Shown here piece by piece: positions 54,664 to 64,000 of a DNA stretch of 64,000 bases. Position 1 is the first letter of the stretch, and every line of letters starts with the position of its first letter. The DNA lies in assembly GCF_028714215.1 (NCBI RefSeq), contig NZ_JAQTMS010000015.1, positions 1 through 64,000 of the forward strand, given 5' to 3'. A program made the position numbers and the translations under genes. Origin of the DNA: Rhodoferax sp. (GTDB taxonomy: Bacteria; Pseudomonadota; Gammaproteobacteria; Burkholderiales; Burkholderiaceae_C). The notes below the pieces were generated by a model that ran no database searches, had not been told where the DNA came from, and was given only the letters and a program-made list of their open reading frames with translations.

Positions 54664-55524
54664 TCACCGCTGCTGGCGCACCCGGCTGAGAATCGCCGCG
54701 ACCGAAGTCTGAACGATTTGTTCAACGCCAAGCTGCCCCAGTTCGGCCGAAGATTTGCGCGGATCGCCCAAGACACCGTCCTGCCGCGTCGCCTTGGCGG
54801 AACTGGCAAGCAGTTCCGTCCGGACCAGGTTTTTGTCGACCGCCAGCGCCAGCGAGGTGTCGGCCAGTCCGGCGTGTTGTCCGATCTCGTCATCGCTGTA
54901 GCCCTTGCTCCGGAGCGCGGCCACATACGCGGTTTCGGTGACTCTGTAGTAGTCCAGCAAGGCATGAACCCGGCAGGCCGGATCCTTGGACCACTCGCGG
55001 TTGAGCTTCTGGGCCACTTTTTCCTCATTTTTTTGATAACCGCCATGGTCTCCCAAAAACACCACGTCACGAAAACCATGTTGCTTGAAACTGCGCGCCG
55101 TGGCTTCCAGCATGGCTTCGAAGCTGGCATCCGATATGGAGATCGTTCCGGCAAAACGCATGTGCGCCGCCGGCGGATGAATCGAACCTTCAGGCACGTA
55201 GGCAATGACCGGCGCCACCAAGGCGTTGCCAAGACGCTGGGCGATCTCGCCGGCCAACACATGAACCCGAACGTTGTGCTTGCCCAGCACCATATGCGGC
55301 CCGTTCTGTTCGGTGCCACCTATCGGTACCAGGACGGTGGTGGCTCCGGTGCCGACCCGGTCGCGCAGTTCGGTCCAGGTCAGTTCTTCAAGGTAATTGC
55401 TCCGGGACACGGCGGCCTGCGCCTGGGCAACCCCAAAGAAGACTGCCACCAAGCAAAGAACCAGCCGGACCCGGCTGCCCCAACGATCCGAAAAAGGAAA
55501 GTTTCTGTTCTGCATTGAAACCAT
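54664..55524 (-). CDS. exported creatininase-family amidohydrolase
   Basis: 286 residues with an N-terminal hydrophobic export segment (RLVLCLVAVFFGVAQAQA). Creatininase family: VLVPIGGTEQNGPHMVLGKHN (metal Glu and His), YVPEGSIHPPAAHMRF, HGFRDVVFLGDHGGYQ (metal Asp/His). Most characterised relatives are cytoplasmic creatininases or peptide-maturation proteins such as MftE; an exported form suggests a periplasmic amide or lactam substrate (inference). An ATG three codons in is equally possible. Confidence 0.85.
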   Translation of the reverse strand: MVSMQNRNFPFSDRWGSRVRLVLCLVAVFFGVAQAQAAVSRSNYLEELTWTELRDRVGTGATTVLVPIGGTEQNGPHMVLGKHNVRVHVLAGEIAQRLGNALVAPVIAYVPEGSIHPPAAHMRFAGTISISDASFEAMLEATARSFKQHGFRDVVFLGDHGGYQKNEEKVAQKLNREWSKDPACRVHALLDYYRVTETAYVAALRSKGYSDDEIGQHAGLADTSLALAVDKNLVRTELLASSAKATRQDGVLGDPRKSSAELGQLGVEQIVQTSVAAILSRVRQQR

Positions 55525-55622
55525 GCGGATGAAAATCGCAGTATCTCATCAGTTGGGGCGCGGCAGCACCCCAGCATCGGTCTTTTGCTAAGCTCGGTCA
55601 TCGAGTAAAGAGGAACCCGTAG

Positions 55623-57005
55623 ATGACTCCTGGCGAAATATTGCAAGACCTGTGGCAAGCCGCAGGACTACCTGCCCAAGCCCTGGCTTGCGCCGACCTC
55701 CGAGGTGCGGACCCGGTGTTCCCCTCTTCCTTCCGGGTCGGCACTGCGGCCCAGTGCACTGTTGCCGCCGCTGCCTTGGCGGCCTGCGAGGTCGGCCAGC
55801 AACGCGGCGTCGCGCGCCAGCGCGTGACGGTCGATATGACGCACGCCGCCATCGAATGCAGCGGCTGGTTCAGCGTCGACGGCCGGGTGCCGGAAACCTG
55901 GGATGCATTTTCCGGCTTGTACCGCTGCGCCGATGGTCATGTCCGGCTGCACGCCAACTTCCGGCACCACCGCGAGGGTGCACTGCGCCTGCTGGGCCTT
56001 GATCCGGCGACGGCGCGACGCAGTGACGCCGAGCAGGCGCTGCTGCGCTGGCGTGCCATCGACTTCGAGAACGCCACCGCCAACTTGAATCTGGTAGCCA
56101 CCGCATTGCGCCGCTTCGACGAGTGGGACGCCACACCGCAAGGGCAGGCCTTGAGCAGCCAACCCCTTTTCAGCATCACCCGCATCGGCGAGGAAGTATC
56201 ACCACTGGCCTTGCCACCGTTGCGCGAGGACCAGCCGCCCCTGACCGGCCTGCGCGTGCTGGACCTGACTCGCATTCTGGCCGGCCCGGTCGGTGGCCGG
56301 GCGCTGGCGGCCTATGGCGCCGACGTGATGCTCATCAACTCGCCCCATCTGCCCAACATCGAGGCGATTGCCGACACCAGCCGCGGCAAACTCTCGGCCC
56401 ACGCCGACTTGCGCAGCGGACAGGGCCGCGCCGCGCTGGAACGCCTGCTGGGCCAGGCGCATGTTTTCGTGCAAGGCTACCGACCCGGCGGACTCGCGGC
56501 CCTGGGTTACGGTGCCGAGGAGATCGCCCGGCTGCGCCCCGGCATCGTCTATGTCTCGCTCAGCGCCTATGGCACGCAAGGCCCCTGGGCCGAGCGGCGC
56601 GGCTTCGACTCGCTGGTACAGACCGCCATGGGCTTCAACCACGCCGAGGGCGAGGCGGCCGGCGATGGCGTGCCACGACCGATGCCGATGCAGATTCTTG
56701 ATGAAGCCACCGGCTACCTGCTGGCATTTGGTGCGGCAGCGGCGCTGTGGCGCCAGCAGCGCGAAGGCGGCAGCTGGCAGGTGCAGGTAGCGCTGGCGCA
56801 GACCGGACAGTGGCTGCGCCGACTCGGGCGCGTGACCGGTGGGCTGGCCGCGGCAAGGCCCGACCTGGCTCCCTATCTTGAGACTTCGCCCTCCGGCTTT
56901 GGCGCGTTGTGCGCGGTGCGCCACAGTGCCCAGCTGGCGCGTACACCGGCCCGCTGGCAGCGCCCATCAATGCCGCCCGGCAGCAGTGCCGCGGTGTGGC
57001 CCTGA
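55623..57005 (+). CDS. CaiB/BaiF-type (family III) CoA-transferase with extra N-terminal half-domain
   Basis: 460 residues. The canonical part begins only at about residue 205: PLTGLRVLDLTRILAGPVGGRALAAYGADV, then GRAALERLLGQAHVFVQGYRPG, GIVYVSLSAYGTQGPWAERRGFDSLVQT, where the Asp in RGFDSL fits the usual catalytic position as I recall it. Residues 1-200 (VTVDMTHAAIECSGWF; GLYRCADGHVRLHANF) resemble the second half of a CaiB protein, as if circularly arranged or partly duplicated. Acyl substrate unknown. Divergent from the creatininase gene. Confidence 0.85.
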   Translation: MTPGEILQDLWQAAGLPAQALACADLRGADPVFPSSFRVGTAAQCTVAAAALAACEVGQQRGVARQRVTVDMTHAAIECSGWFSVDGRVPETWDAFSGLYRCADGHVRLHANFRHHREGALRLLGLDPATARRSDAEQALLRWRAIDFENATANLNLVATALRRFDEWDATPQGQALSSQPLFSITRIGEEVSPLALPPLREDQPPLTGLRVLDLTRILAGPVGGRALAAYGADVMLINSPHLPNIEAIADTSRGKLSAHADLRSGQGRAALERLLGQAHVFVQGYRPGGLAALGYGAEEIARLRPGIVYVSLSAYGTQGPWAERRGFDSLVQTAMGFNHAEGEAAGDGVPRPMPMQILDEATGYLLAFGAAAALWRQQREGGSWQVQVALAQTGQWLRRLGRVTGGLAAARPDLAPYLETSPSGFGALCAVRHSAQLARTPARWQRPSMPPGSSAAVWP

Positions 57006-57078
57006 TTTCTAATGCCACTGCGGCGGAGCCCGGCCGGGAGACCCGCCGATAATCACTATCCAAAAGGCCGCGGCCATC

Positions 57079-58773
57079 GTGCAAGAACTCCTCATTGACC
57101 AACCATCATTACTCGGCATGTGCCCCATTGCCGAGGCGGTGGAGAGGCTTGCCCATGGTTCGGATGGCGGCGAACGCGGAGCTGTGTTCACGCGGCGTGA
57201 GGTGGTGGATTTCATGTTGGACTTGGCCGGCTACACGCCAAACCGCCTATTGCATTGCATGCGGCTCCTCGAGCCCTCGTTTGGTGGAGGGGAGTTTTTG
57301 CTGGCGGCAGTGGAGCGCCTGATCACGGCATTCCAAGCTGCTGGCGGCGAGGGAGATTTGAGCCCCTGCATTCGGGCGGTGGAACTGCATAGCCATACGT
57401 TCGAGACGACCAAGCGCAGTCTTGAAACTCTGCTTTTGGGTTTTGGTATTTCAAAATCGGAAGCTACACGCCTGGTATCGGCCTGGCTGATTTCAGGTGA
57501 CTTTTTGTTGGAGCGCTTGCCAGGGCGATTTGACTTCGTGGTCGGCAACCCGCCTTATGTTCGGCAAGAGCTCATCCCCGCCGCGCTGATCCTGGAATAC
57601 CGCAGACGCTATGCAACGCTCTATGACCGGGCGGACCTCTACATCCCCTTTATCGAACGCTCGCTCGGGCTGCTGTCCGATGGTGGTCAGTGCGCCTTCA
57701 TTTGTGCCGACCGCTGGACCAAAAACCGATACGGCGCACCGCTTCGGGCTTTGGTGGCTGGCGGCTTCCATCTGCGGGCCTACGTGGACATGGTGGACAC
57801 GCCCGCGTTCAACACGGATGTGATTGCGTACCCGGCCATCACTCTGATCGAAAAGGCCAAACCAGGCCCGACGCTGGTGGCCGAGCGCCCCACCATTGAC
57901 GCCGAGAGCCTGTCGCGACTGGCGCGCGCCTTGTTGCGCGGCGAAGCGGACACCGCAGTGGGTGTCTCGCTGGTGGAACATGCGGCATTGGGCTCGGCGC
58001 CTTGGGTCTTGAGCTCCGCCAGCAAACGCGCGCTGCTGCGCCGCCTGGAAGCCAAATTCCCGCTGTTGGAAGAGGCGGGGTGCAAGGTGGGCATTGGCGT
58101 CGCCACCGGGTTTGATGCGGCCTTTATCGGCAGGATGGATGAACTGGACGTGGAGCCGTCACGCAAATTGCGTCTGGTCACGACCAAGGACATTGCCAGC
58201 GGCGAGGTGCATTGGTTGGGGCTTGGCGTCATCAACCCGTTTGAGGACGACGGCAAGCTTGCCGACTTGGAGCGTTACCCGAAGCTGCGCGCCCACTTGG
58301 AACAACATCGGGCGGCTATCGCAGGCCGCCACGTCGCCAAGAAGGCGCCAGCAAACTGGTATCGAACCATTGACCGGATCACGCCCGCTCTTGCCGCACG
58401 CCCCAAACTGCTAATTCCTGACATCAAGGGTTCGGCCCACGTAGTCTATGAGTCTGGCGAGCTTTACCCGCACCACAATCTCTATTACGTGGAATCAAAC
58501 GAATGGGATTTGCGAGCCTTGCAAGCCGTGTTGCTGTCGAGCGTGGCCCGACAATTCGTCGCCGCCTATTCGACCACGATGCGCGGGGGCTTCCTGCGGT
58601 TTCAAGCCCAGTACCTGCGCCGTATCCGCCTGCCCGAATGGAAAGACGTATCCGCGAGCATGCGCGAGCGGCTTGCGCGGGCGGCGACTGCTTTGGATTT
58701 GAACGAGTGCGACCAGGCTGCCGCCGAGCTGTATGGTTTGACGCCAGACGAAGCGGCCATGCTGGCGCAATGA
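57079..58773 (+). CDS. Eco57I/N6-adenine-type DNA methyltransferase of the PaeR7I-like system
   Basis: 564 residues from a GTG at 57079. S-adenosylmethionine motif [19 protein letters not shown] (about 66-84) and catalytic [13 protein letters not shown] with NPPY at about residue 157. [16 protein letters not shown], then a C-terminal target-recognition region follow. It methylates adenine at the site cut by the partner nuclease. The expected target is CTCGAG, judged from the partner family. One CTCGAG lies inside this gene at 57268. Confidence 0.9.
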   Translation: MQELLIDQPSLLGMCPIAEAVERLAHGSDGGERGAVFTRREVVDFMLDLAGYTPNRLLHCMRLLEPSFGGGEFLLAAVERLITAFQAAGGEGDLSPCIRAVELHSHTFETTKRSLETLLLGFGISKSEATRLVSAWLISGDFLLERLPGRFDFVVGNPPYVRQELIPAALILEYRRRYATLYDRADLYIPFIERSLGLLSDGGQCAFICADRWTKNRYGAPLRALVAGGFHLRAYVDMVDTPAFNTDVIAYPAITLIEKAKPGPTLVAERPTIDAESLSRLARALLRGEADTAVGVSLVEHAALGSAPWVLSSASKRALLRRLEAKFPLLEEAGCKVGIGVATGFDAAFIGRMDELDVEPSRKLRLVTTKDIASGEVHWLGLGVINPFEDDGKLADLERYPKLRAHLEQHRAAIAGRHVAKKAPANWYRTIDRITPALAARPKLLIPDIKGSAHVVYESGELYPHHNLYYVESNEWDLRALQAVLLSSVARQFVAAYSTTMRGGFLRFQAQYLRRIRLPEWKDVSASMRERLARAATALDLNECDQAAAELYGLTPDEAAMLAQ

Positions 58774-58800
58774 AATCGAACAACACAGGGGGAGAAAACA

Positions 58801-59535
58801 ATGGCGCTTGATTTGAGCGACTACGAGAACAAGGCCCGCGCGGCCATCAAGGCATTTTGGCAAAGCCGGGCGAACGCCACACAAAAGCAGAAGTCATCCG
58901 GCAAATCCGACCAAGGCGAGCGCGCCGGAGTGACGGGCGGCAAGAACATGGACGGGTTCGCGAAACTGGTAATCGACATCGTCAAGGCCAACGGTTTGCC
59001 CCATGCCGAGATTCACCAGAAGCGGGCCGTGCTCACGCTGCCGGGATATTTCCGCCCGACCAAGCTGTGGGATTTGCTGGTTGTTGACCAAGGCCGGTTG
59101 GTGGCGGCGCTCGAATTCAAGAGCCACGTCGGCCCATCGTTCGGCAACAACTTCAACAACCGGGCCGAGGAAGCCATTGGCACATCGCATGATTTGTGGA
59201 CGGCCTACCGCGAGGGTGCGTTCGGAAAGCAGGAGCGGCCCTTTGTAGGCTGGCTGATGGTGATTGAGGATGCGCCGAAATCGAGAGCCGACGTCAAAGA
59301 CAAATCCCCTCACTTCCCGGTGTTTCCAGAATTCGTCGGAGCGTCTTGCCAAAAACGGTACGACATCTTGTGTCAACGTCTGGCACTTGAGCAACTCTAC
59401 AGTTCGGCTTCTGTGATCGCCACGCCGCGCTCGGCGATAACCGATGGCGCCTACTCAGAACTTTCCGCGATGACGGGGCTTCGTTCCTTCGTGGCGGCGC
59501 TGGCAGGACATATCGCAACGGAGGCTGCGCGTTAA
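58801..59535 (+). CDS. PaeR7I/XhoI-family type II restriction endonuclease
   Basis: 244 residues. [19 protein letters not shown] opens the family pattern. [22 protein letters not shown], the PD-(D/E)xK core [47 protein letters not shown] and [15 protein letters not shown] follow. Relatives cut CTCGAG. GGGGGAGAAAACA gives a good ribosome binding site 27 bases after the methyltransferase stop. Both genes look intact, so the system is probably active. Confidence 0.93.
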   Translation: MALDLSDYENKARAAIKAFWQSRANATQKQKSSGKSDQGERAGVTGGKNMDGFAKLVIDIVKANGLPHAEIHQKRAVLTLPGYFRPTKLWDLLVVDQGRLVAALEFKSHVGPSFGNNFNNRAEEAIGTSHDLWTAYREGAFGKQERPFVGWLMVIEDAPKSRADVKDKSPHFPVFPEFVGASCQKRYDILCQRLALEQLYSSASVIATPRSAITDGAYSELSAMTGLRSFVAALAGHIATEAAR

Positions 59536-59596
59536 GAGGGGTTTGAGTTTCACGAACCCCAAGAACCAAGGTGCGCTTCAAACGCGGCTAACGCCC

Positions 59597-60169
59597 ATGC
59601 CAACCCAAGCCTACGCCCTGTTCGCCACGCCCATCGGCCACTGCGGCATCGCCTGGGGCGAGCGCGGCTTGACCGGGGTGCAACTGCCAGACCGGGACGA
59701 GGCCGCCACGCGAGCGCGCATGGGCCGGCGCTTTCCACAGTGCAGCGAAGCGATTGCGCCGCCGTTGGTGCAGGAGGCGATAGCCGCCATCGTCGCCCTG
59801 CTGCGTGGCGCGCCGACCGAGCCGGTGGATTTGTCGAATCTGGTGCTGGACATGGACGGCGTGCCGGCGTTTCACCAGCGTGTCTATGAAGCGGCGCGCC
59901 GCATCAGGCCCGGCGAGACCACAACCTATGGCCAGATCGCCCGGCAACTGGGCGACCCCAGCGCGGCGCGTGCCGTGGGACAGGCGCTGGGCAGCAACCC
60001 GTTTGCGCCGGTGGTGCCGTGTCACCGCGTGCTGGCTGCGGCCGGAGGCGCCGGTGGCTTCTCGGCGACCGGTGGGCTGGCGACCAAGTTGCGTCTGCTG
60101 CTGATAGAGCGCGCCCGCTTCAACGGGCCGGGTCTGTTCGACGACGCGCCGGATACGCTGTTGCCGTGA
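59597..60169 (+). CDS. ogt: methylated-DNA--protein-cysteine methyltransferase
   Basis: 190 residues from the ATG at 59597. The C-terminal domain has TTYGQIARQLGDPSAARAVGQALGSNPFAPVVPCHRVLAAAGGAGGFSA with the acceptor Cys in PCHRV. It repairs O6-alkylguanine by suicidal transfer. It is downstream of the restriction gene but has no mechanistic tie to it. Confidence 0.94.
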   Translation: MPTQAYALFATPIGHCGIAWGERGLTGVQLPDRDEAATRARMGRRFPQCSEAIAPPLVQEAIAAIVALLRGAPTEPVDLSNLVLDMDGVPAFHQRVYEAARRIRPGETTTYGQIARQLGDPSAARAVGQALGSNPFAPVVPCHRVLAAAGGAGGFSATGGLATKLRLLLIERARFNGPGLFDDAPDTLLP

Positions 60170-60191
60170 GCCGGTAAAGACTAGCCAGAAC

Positions 60192-62936
60192 TCAATCCGC
60201 TTTGCTGCCGCTGGCCGCTTGATCGAAAGCACCGGCCAGCGACCAGTTGACGCGCTCCGGCGCCAGCCACTTGCGAATGGCGGCATTCACCTGCTCCAGG
60301 CTCAGTGCCTGGGTGCGTGCCTCCAGTTCGGCATTCCAGCGGAAGCTGCGCTGGCGTTCCAGATGACCGGCCCAGGCCCACGCCACCGAGCTGTCGCTGG
60401 CGCGCCAGGTGTTGCTGGCGGCGCGCATCGCCTTCTTGGCGCTGTCGAGTTCGGCCGGGGTGATGCCGTCCTTGACGAAACGTTGCAGTTCTTCGGCGAA
60501 GCCCTGCTCGATGCGGGCGCGGTTCTCAGGCGCGAAGATGGCGTAGAAATCGACCCGGGCGGCCGGTTCGAAGCTCGATGCGTGCAGACCGGCACCGGCG
60601 CCGTAAGACATGCCGTCCTTCTGGCGCAGCCGGGTCAGCAGCCTTGAGTCGAAACCGCTGGCGCCCAGCACATGCACCGCCAGGCGCAGCGCGGCGTAAT
60701 CCGGGTGGTCGTCGCTCAACGCCAGGTCCAGGGCACCGACCGCCGTGGCGCCGGACTTGTCCTTGAGCAGCGTCAGCAGCCGTTGCCCCGCCGCAGCGGC
60801 CACCGGCTGCGGCACCCGTGCGTAGGGCTGGCCGGACTTCCAGTCGCCGAACAACTGCGCGATGACGGGCTTCAACTGCGCTGCATCGAAGTCGCCGACG
60901 ATCACCAGCTCGCCGTATTGGGCGCCCCACTGCGTTTGGTAGAAATCGACCACGGCCTCGCGCTTGAGCGCCTTCAGCGCGGCGATGTCCTGCGCCAGCG
61001 TGGCGACATGGCGCGGATCGTCCTCGGCATAGGCGCTCGCCAGCAGGCGCGACAGCGCCACCCCCGCCAGCGCGCCGGGGTCTTCCAGCGCGTGCTCCAG
61101 GCCGCCGATGTTCTGCCGCACCAGTTGCTCGAACTCGCTGGCCGGGAAGGCCGGCTCACGCAGCAGCTCGGCCAGCAAGGTCAAGGCCGGCACCAGTTGA
61201 GCGCGCTTGCTATTGAGCCCCGCCACGGCACCCGACAGGGCATCGCTTTGCACGTGCCAATCGGTTTTCAGCGCGTCGAAAGCGTCGCTGATCTGGGCCC
61301 GTGTTTTCTTCTGCGTGCCCAGGCCCAGCATGCTGCCCACGGTGGCCGCGGCAGTGCGCTGGCCGCGCAGACTGGCAACGTTCCCGAAGTGCAGCTTGAG
61401 TTCCACCTGCACCGTTTCGCCGCGCGATTTCTTGGGCAACAGCGCCACCCGCAGACCGGAGGGCAACTGGTAGCGCTCGGTGCGCTTGTCGATGTTGGCT
61501 TCGCTGGCATCGAAGGCTTCGCCGGCGGCCACTGCGGCGCCGGGCTTGAAGTCCTTCAGCGCCACCGCCGCGTCGACACGCGGCGCCAGTGGCGTGCGCT
61601 GCGGCGTCGCGCTGGCAAAAAAGCGCCCCAGCGTGCGGTTGCTGGGCAGCAACCAGGCGCCAACGGTGGCGTTGACCTCCTCCAGCGTGATGCCTTGCAC
61701 GCGGTCGCGCAGGCTGAACAGCAGGCGCCAGTCACCGGCGGCGATGGACTCGGACAAGGTCACGCACAGGGCCTGCGGATCGGCCAGGGTGCGGTCCAGT
61801 TCCTTGGCCCATTGCACTTGCGCGCGCTTCAATTCCTCGGCCGTCACCGGCTCGCTGGCCAGGCCCTCCACCGTTTCCACCAGGATGCGCTGCGCCTCTT
61901 CCACCGAATCGTCTTTCTTCAGTTGCACGCCCAGATTGAGCAGGCCCGGCTCGGCATTGCGCGAGGCCCAGCCGAACACCTGAGTCGCCTTGCCGGTCTC
62001 GACCAGGCGCTTGTGCAGGCGCCCTGATGGCGCATCGGTCAGCGCCGTGACGGCGATCTCGAAGGCCGCGTAGTCGCGGCTGGCCAGTGCCGGTATGTGG
62101 TAGCTGGCAAACACCGCCTGTTCGCCGCCAGTGCGGCGCAGCGTCACCAGGCGCTCGCCCTCCTGCACCGGCTCCAGCGTGTAGGTGGGCGCTATTCGGC
62201 GCGTCGGCCGGGGTAACCGACCGAACGTGGCCTTGATCTCCTGCAGCGTCTTGCCGGCATCGAAAGCGCCGGCGACGATCAGCGTCGCGTTGTCGGGCTG
62301 GTAGTACTTGCGATAGAAGGCTTGCAGGCTGGGGATGTCGACGTTCTCCACATCGGAGCGAGCGCCTATGGTGTCGCGCCCGTAGTTGTGCCACTGGTAA
62401 GCCGCCGCCTGGGTGCGCTGGACCAGGATGCTGACGGGGTTGTTCTCGCCCTCTTCCATCTCGTTGCGCACCACCGTCATTTCGCTGTCCAAGTCCTTGC
62501 GCAACACCTTGGCGCCGGTCATCCGGTCGGCCTCAGTGCGCAGCGCCCAGGACAGCTGCGTCGGGTCGGCCGGGAAGGTCTCGAAGTAGTTGGTGCGATC
62601 GGCGTTGGTGCTGCCGTTGAACTGCATACCGCGCTTGGACAGTTCGGCGCCCACGTTGGCGTGCAACTTGCTGGTTTTGAACATCAGGTGTTCCAGCAAA
62701 TGCGCCATGCCGGTCTCGCCGTACCCTTCCATGCGGCTGCCGACCCGGTAGGTGACATTGACCGTGACGGTGGGCTTGGACGCATCCGGGATCAGCAGCA
62801 CCTGCAAACCGTTGCCGAGCCGGAATTCGCTGACGCCTTCGACTTCGCGCAGCGGCGCGGCAGTGGGGCCGGCTACGACCGTCAGGGCCTGCAAGCCGAG
62901 GATGAAGACAAGAGGGAACAGCAGCTTGAGGCGCAT
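60192..62936 (-). CDS. exported M16-family zinc protease (insulinase/pitrilysin-like)
   Basis: 914 residues with signal peptide LLFPLVFILGLQALTVVAG. The inverted zinc motif is MAHLLEHLMFKTS (HxxEH, about 81-85), with the distal Glu expected in the EGENNPV region. Two M16 halves are present: the catalytic N-terminal one and a second (about 480-900) that lacks the zinc motif. It would degrade peptides in the periplasm or at the outer membrane. It is convergent with ogt. Confidence 0.92.
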   Translation of the reverse strand: MRLKLLFPLVFILGLQALTVVAGPTAAPLREVEGVSEFRLGNGLQVLLIPDASKPTVTVNVTYRVGSRMEGYGETGMAHLLEHLMFKTSKLHANVGAELSKRGMQFNGSTNADRTNYFETFPADPTQLSWALRTEADRMTGAKVLRKDLDSEMTVVRNEMEEGENNPVSILVQRTQAAAYQWHNYGRDTIGARSDVENVDIPSLQAFYRKYYQPDNATLIVAGAFDAGKTLQEIKATFGRLPRPTRRIAPTYTLEPVQEGERLVTLRRTGGEQAVFASYHIPALASRDYAAFEIAVTALTDAPSGRLHKRLVETGKATQVFGWASRNAEPGLLNLGVQLKKDDSVEEAQRILVETVEGLASEPVTAEELKRAQVQWAKELDRTLADPQALCVTLSESIAAGDWRLLFSLRDRVQGITLEEVNATVGAWLLPSNRTLGRFFASATPQRTPLAPRVDAAVALKDFKPGAAVAAGEAFDASEANIDKRTERYQLPSGLRVALLPKKSRGETVQVELKLHFGNVASLRGQRTAAATVGSMLGLGTQKKTRAQISDAFDALKTDWHVQSDALSGAVAGLNSKRAQLVPALTLLAELLREPAFPASEFEQLVRQNIGGLEHALEDPGALAGVALSRLLASAYAEDDPRHVATLAQDIAALKALKREAVVDFYQTQWGAQYGELVIVGDFDAAQLKPVIAQLFGDWKSGQPYARVPQPVAAAAGQRLLTLLKDKSGATAVGALDLALSDDHPDYAALRLAVHVLGASGFDSRLLTRLRQKDGMSYGAGAGLHASSFEPAARVDFYAIFAPENRARIEQGFAEELQRFVKDGITPAELDSAKKAMRAASNTWRASDSSVAWAWAGHLERQRSFRWNAELEARTQALSLEQVNAAIRKWLAPERVNWSLAGAFDQAASGSKAD

Positions 62937-63081
62937 AAGTAGAGGGCCAACGGCAGGGTCGGCAACGCAAGGGTCGGGATTCGAATAAGTATAGGGGCGC
63001 GGGCAGAAATTTGCTGGCCGGGCACCACCCTCACCGGCGGCGACGCCGGGAAGTGGCCCCCACGCTCGGCACTTCGTGTCC

Positions 63082-64000
63082 TCACTGCCCCCCGAGGGGG
63101 CCGATCCGTATTGGGGCGGCCCGGCGCCGGATCACCGCTGTTGCCAGTTCCTGCAACACGTCCACCGTGCTGTCCCAGCCGATGCAGGCGTCGGTGACGC
63201 TCTGGCCGTAGCGCAGGCCATGGCGACCGTCGACGATCTCCTGCCGGCCTTCCACCAGGTGGCTCTCCAGCATGACGCCGCAAATGTTGTGGCTGCCGGC
63301 GACCAGTTGCTGCGCAATGTCGGCGGCCACGCCGGACTGACGTCGATGGTCCTTGCTGCTGTTGCCGTGGCTACAGTCGATCACCAGGCGCGCCGGCAGC
63401 TTGGCCCCCGCCAGCGCCAGCGCCGCCAGCCCAACACTGGCGGCGTCGTAGTTGGGACCATCGCCGGCACCGCGCAAAACCAGGTGGCCGTCGGGGTTGC
63501 CGGTGGTGGTGATCACCACCGCCTTGCCTTCCAGCGAAATGGTCGGAAAGCGGTGCGGCTGGGATGCCACATGGATGGCATCGATGGCCGCGCTGACGCT
63601 GCCGTTGGTGGCGTTCTTGAAGCCCACCGGCGCCGACAGCGCGGACGCCATCTGGCGGTGCAGCGGGCTCTCCACGGTACGCGCACCGATGGCGCCCCAG
63701 GTCAGCAGTTCGGCGTAGTACTGCGGCGTCACCAGGTCCAGGATTTCAGAGGCCGCCGGCACCCCCAGCCGCGCGCACTCCAGCAGCAGGCGGCGCGCCT
63801 GGCGCAGGCCTTCGCCGATATCGCCGTGACCGTCCAGGCCGGGGTCGTAGATCAAGCCCTTCCAGCCCATGCGGGTGCGCGGCTTTTCGAAGTAGACGCG
63901 CATCACCAGCAGCAGCTCGCCGGCCAGTTGCGCGGCCAACTGGCGCAGGCGCTGGGCATATTCCAGCGCCGACGCCGGTTCGTGGATCGAACACGGACCG
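63082..64000 (-). CDS. aroG: 3-deoxy-7-phosphoheptulonate synthase, class I (5' truncated by window edge)
   Basis: 306 codons are visible; the start lies beyond base 64000. The frame at the right edge reads GPCSIHEPASALEYAQRLR, then VMRVYFEKPRTRMGWKGLI, FKNATNGSVSAAIDAI, LVIDCSHGNSSKDHRRQ and TDACIGWDSTVDVL, all diagnostic of the AroF/AroG/AroH type. It condenses erythrose 4-phosphate and phosphoenolpyruvate, the first step to aromatic amino acids. An ATG at 63939 is internal. Confidence 0.95.
   Translation of the reverse strand, partial: GPCSIHEPASALEYAQRLRQLAAQLAGELLLVMRVYFEKPRTRMGWKGLIYDPGLDGHGDIGEGLRQARRLLLECARLGVPAASEILDLVTPQYYAELLTWGAIGARTVESPLHRQMASALSAPVGFKNATNGSVSAAIDAIHVASQPHRFPTISLEGKAVVITTTGNPDGHLVLRGAGDGPNYDAASVGLAALALAGAKLPARLVIDCSHGNSSKDHRRQSGVAADIAQQLVAGSHNICGVMLESHLVEGRQEIVDGRHGLRYGQSVTDACIGWDSTVDVLQELATAVIRRRAAPIRIGPLGGQ

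Noticed and set aside
1..64000. CRISPR arrays, tRNA or rRNA genes
   Set aside because: No regularly spaced repeat arrays, tRNA cloverleaf sequences or rRNA-like stretches were seen on reading either strand.

Overview
The window reads as about 64 kb of chromosome from a high-GC betaproteobacterium, most likely a Burkholderiales/Comamonadaceae relative (inference). The grounds are the box operon with a BoxR/BzdR-type regulator, TRAP and Liv/Glt ABC transporters, the phhA-phhB-hppD set and typical short-overlap operons. No rRNA, tRNA or CRISPR array was seen.

Layout: 0-2 kb holds a truncated DUF4145 protein, a YkgJ-type cysteine-cluster protein and a small exported protein. 2.3-7 kb is an epoxide hydrolase/HD-protein operon (minus strand). 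Downstream of it lie a HigBA-like toxin-antitoxin pair and a Fic protein, each bounded by extra copies of the HD gene's 3' end. 7.2-12.4 kb encodes an ATP-dependent (class I) benzoyl-CoA reductase, bcrC-bcrB-bcrA-bcrD plus ferredoxin (bzdNOPQM order). 12.4-14.3 kb has a TPMT-like methyltransferase and a DUF4015 protein. 14.4-20.4 kb is a sugar-acid module: TRAP transporter, gluconokinase, LacI-family regulator with two identical palindromic operators, and 6-phosphogluconate dehydrogenase. 20.5-21 kb is a TumE/TumA locus whose toxin has lost its 5' part. 21-28.6 kb carries an S9 peptidase, an HPPD fused to a second VOC domain, phhB, phhA, an NmrA-like reductase and a LysR regulator.

28.6-38.2 kb is an accessory region made of successive cassettes: DUF6249/ECF sigma/membrane protein; DsbB/DJ-1/GFA/broken GNAT; HigBA plus a three-gene ABC-ATPase conflict system. 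The cassettes are separated by degenerate copies of sequence derived from boxA. 38.2-49.3 kb is the aerobic benzoyl-CoA (box) pathway, boxCBA with boxR, and divergently an alpha/beta hydrolase with a five-gene Liv-type ABC transporter. 49.4-64 kb has HepT/MntA, gltIJKL, an exported beta-propeller/creatininase pair, a CoA-transferase, a PaeR7I/XhoI-type restriction-modification pair, ogt, an M16 protease and a truncated DAHP synthase.

How it works together: benzoyl-CoA can be attacked oxygen-independently (BcrCBAD) or by epoxidation (BoxABC). An 11-bp motif shared by the two promoters, with BoxR-like operator sequences around boxR, suggests one regulator senses benzoyl-CoA for both. Phenylalanine is routed to tyrosine and homogentisate by PhhA, PhhB and HPPD. 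The points that most deserve follow-up are the ABC three-component system and the repeated gene-3'-end duplications that bracket the defence and toxin modules at two separate loci.
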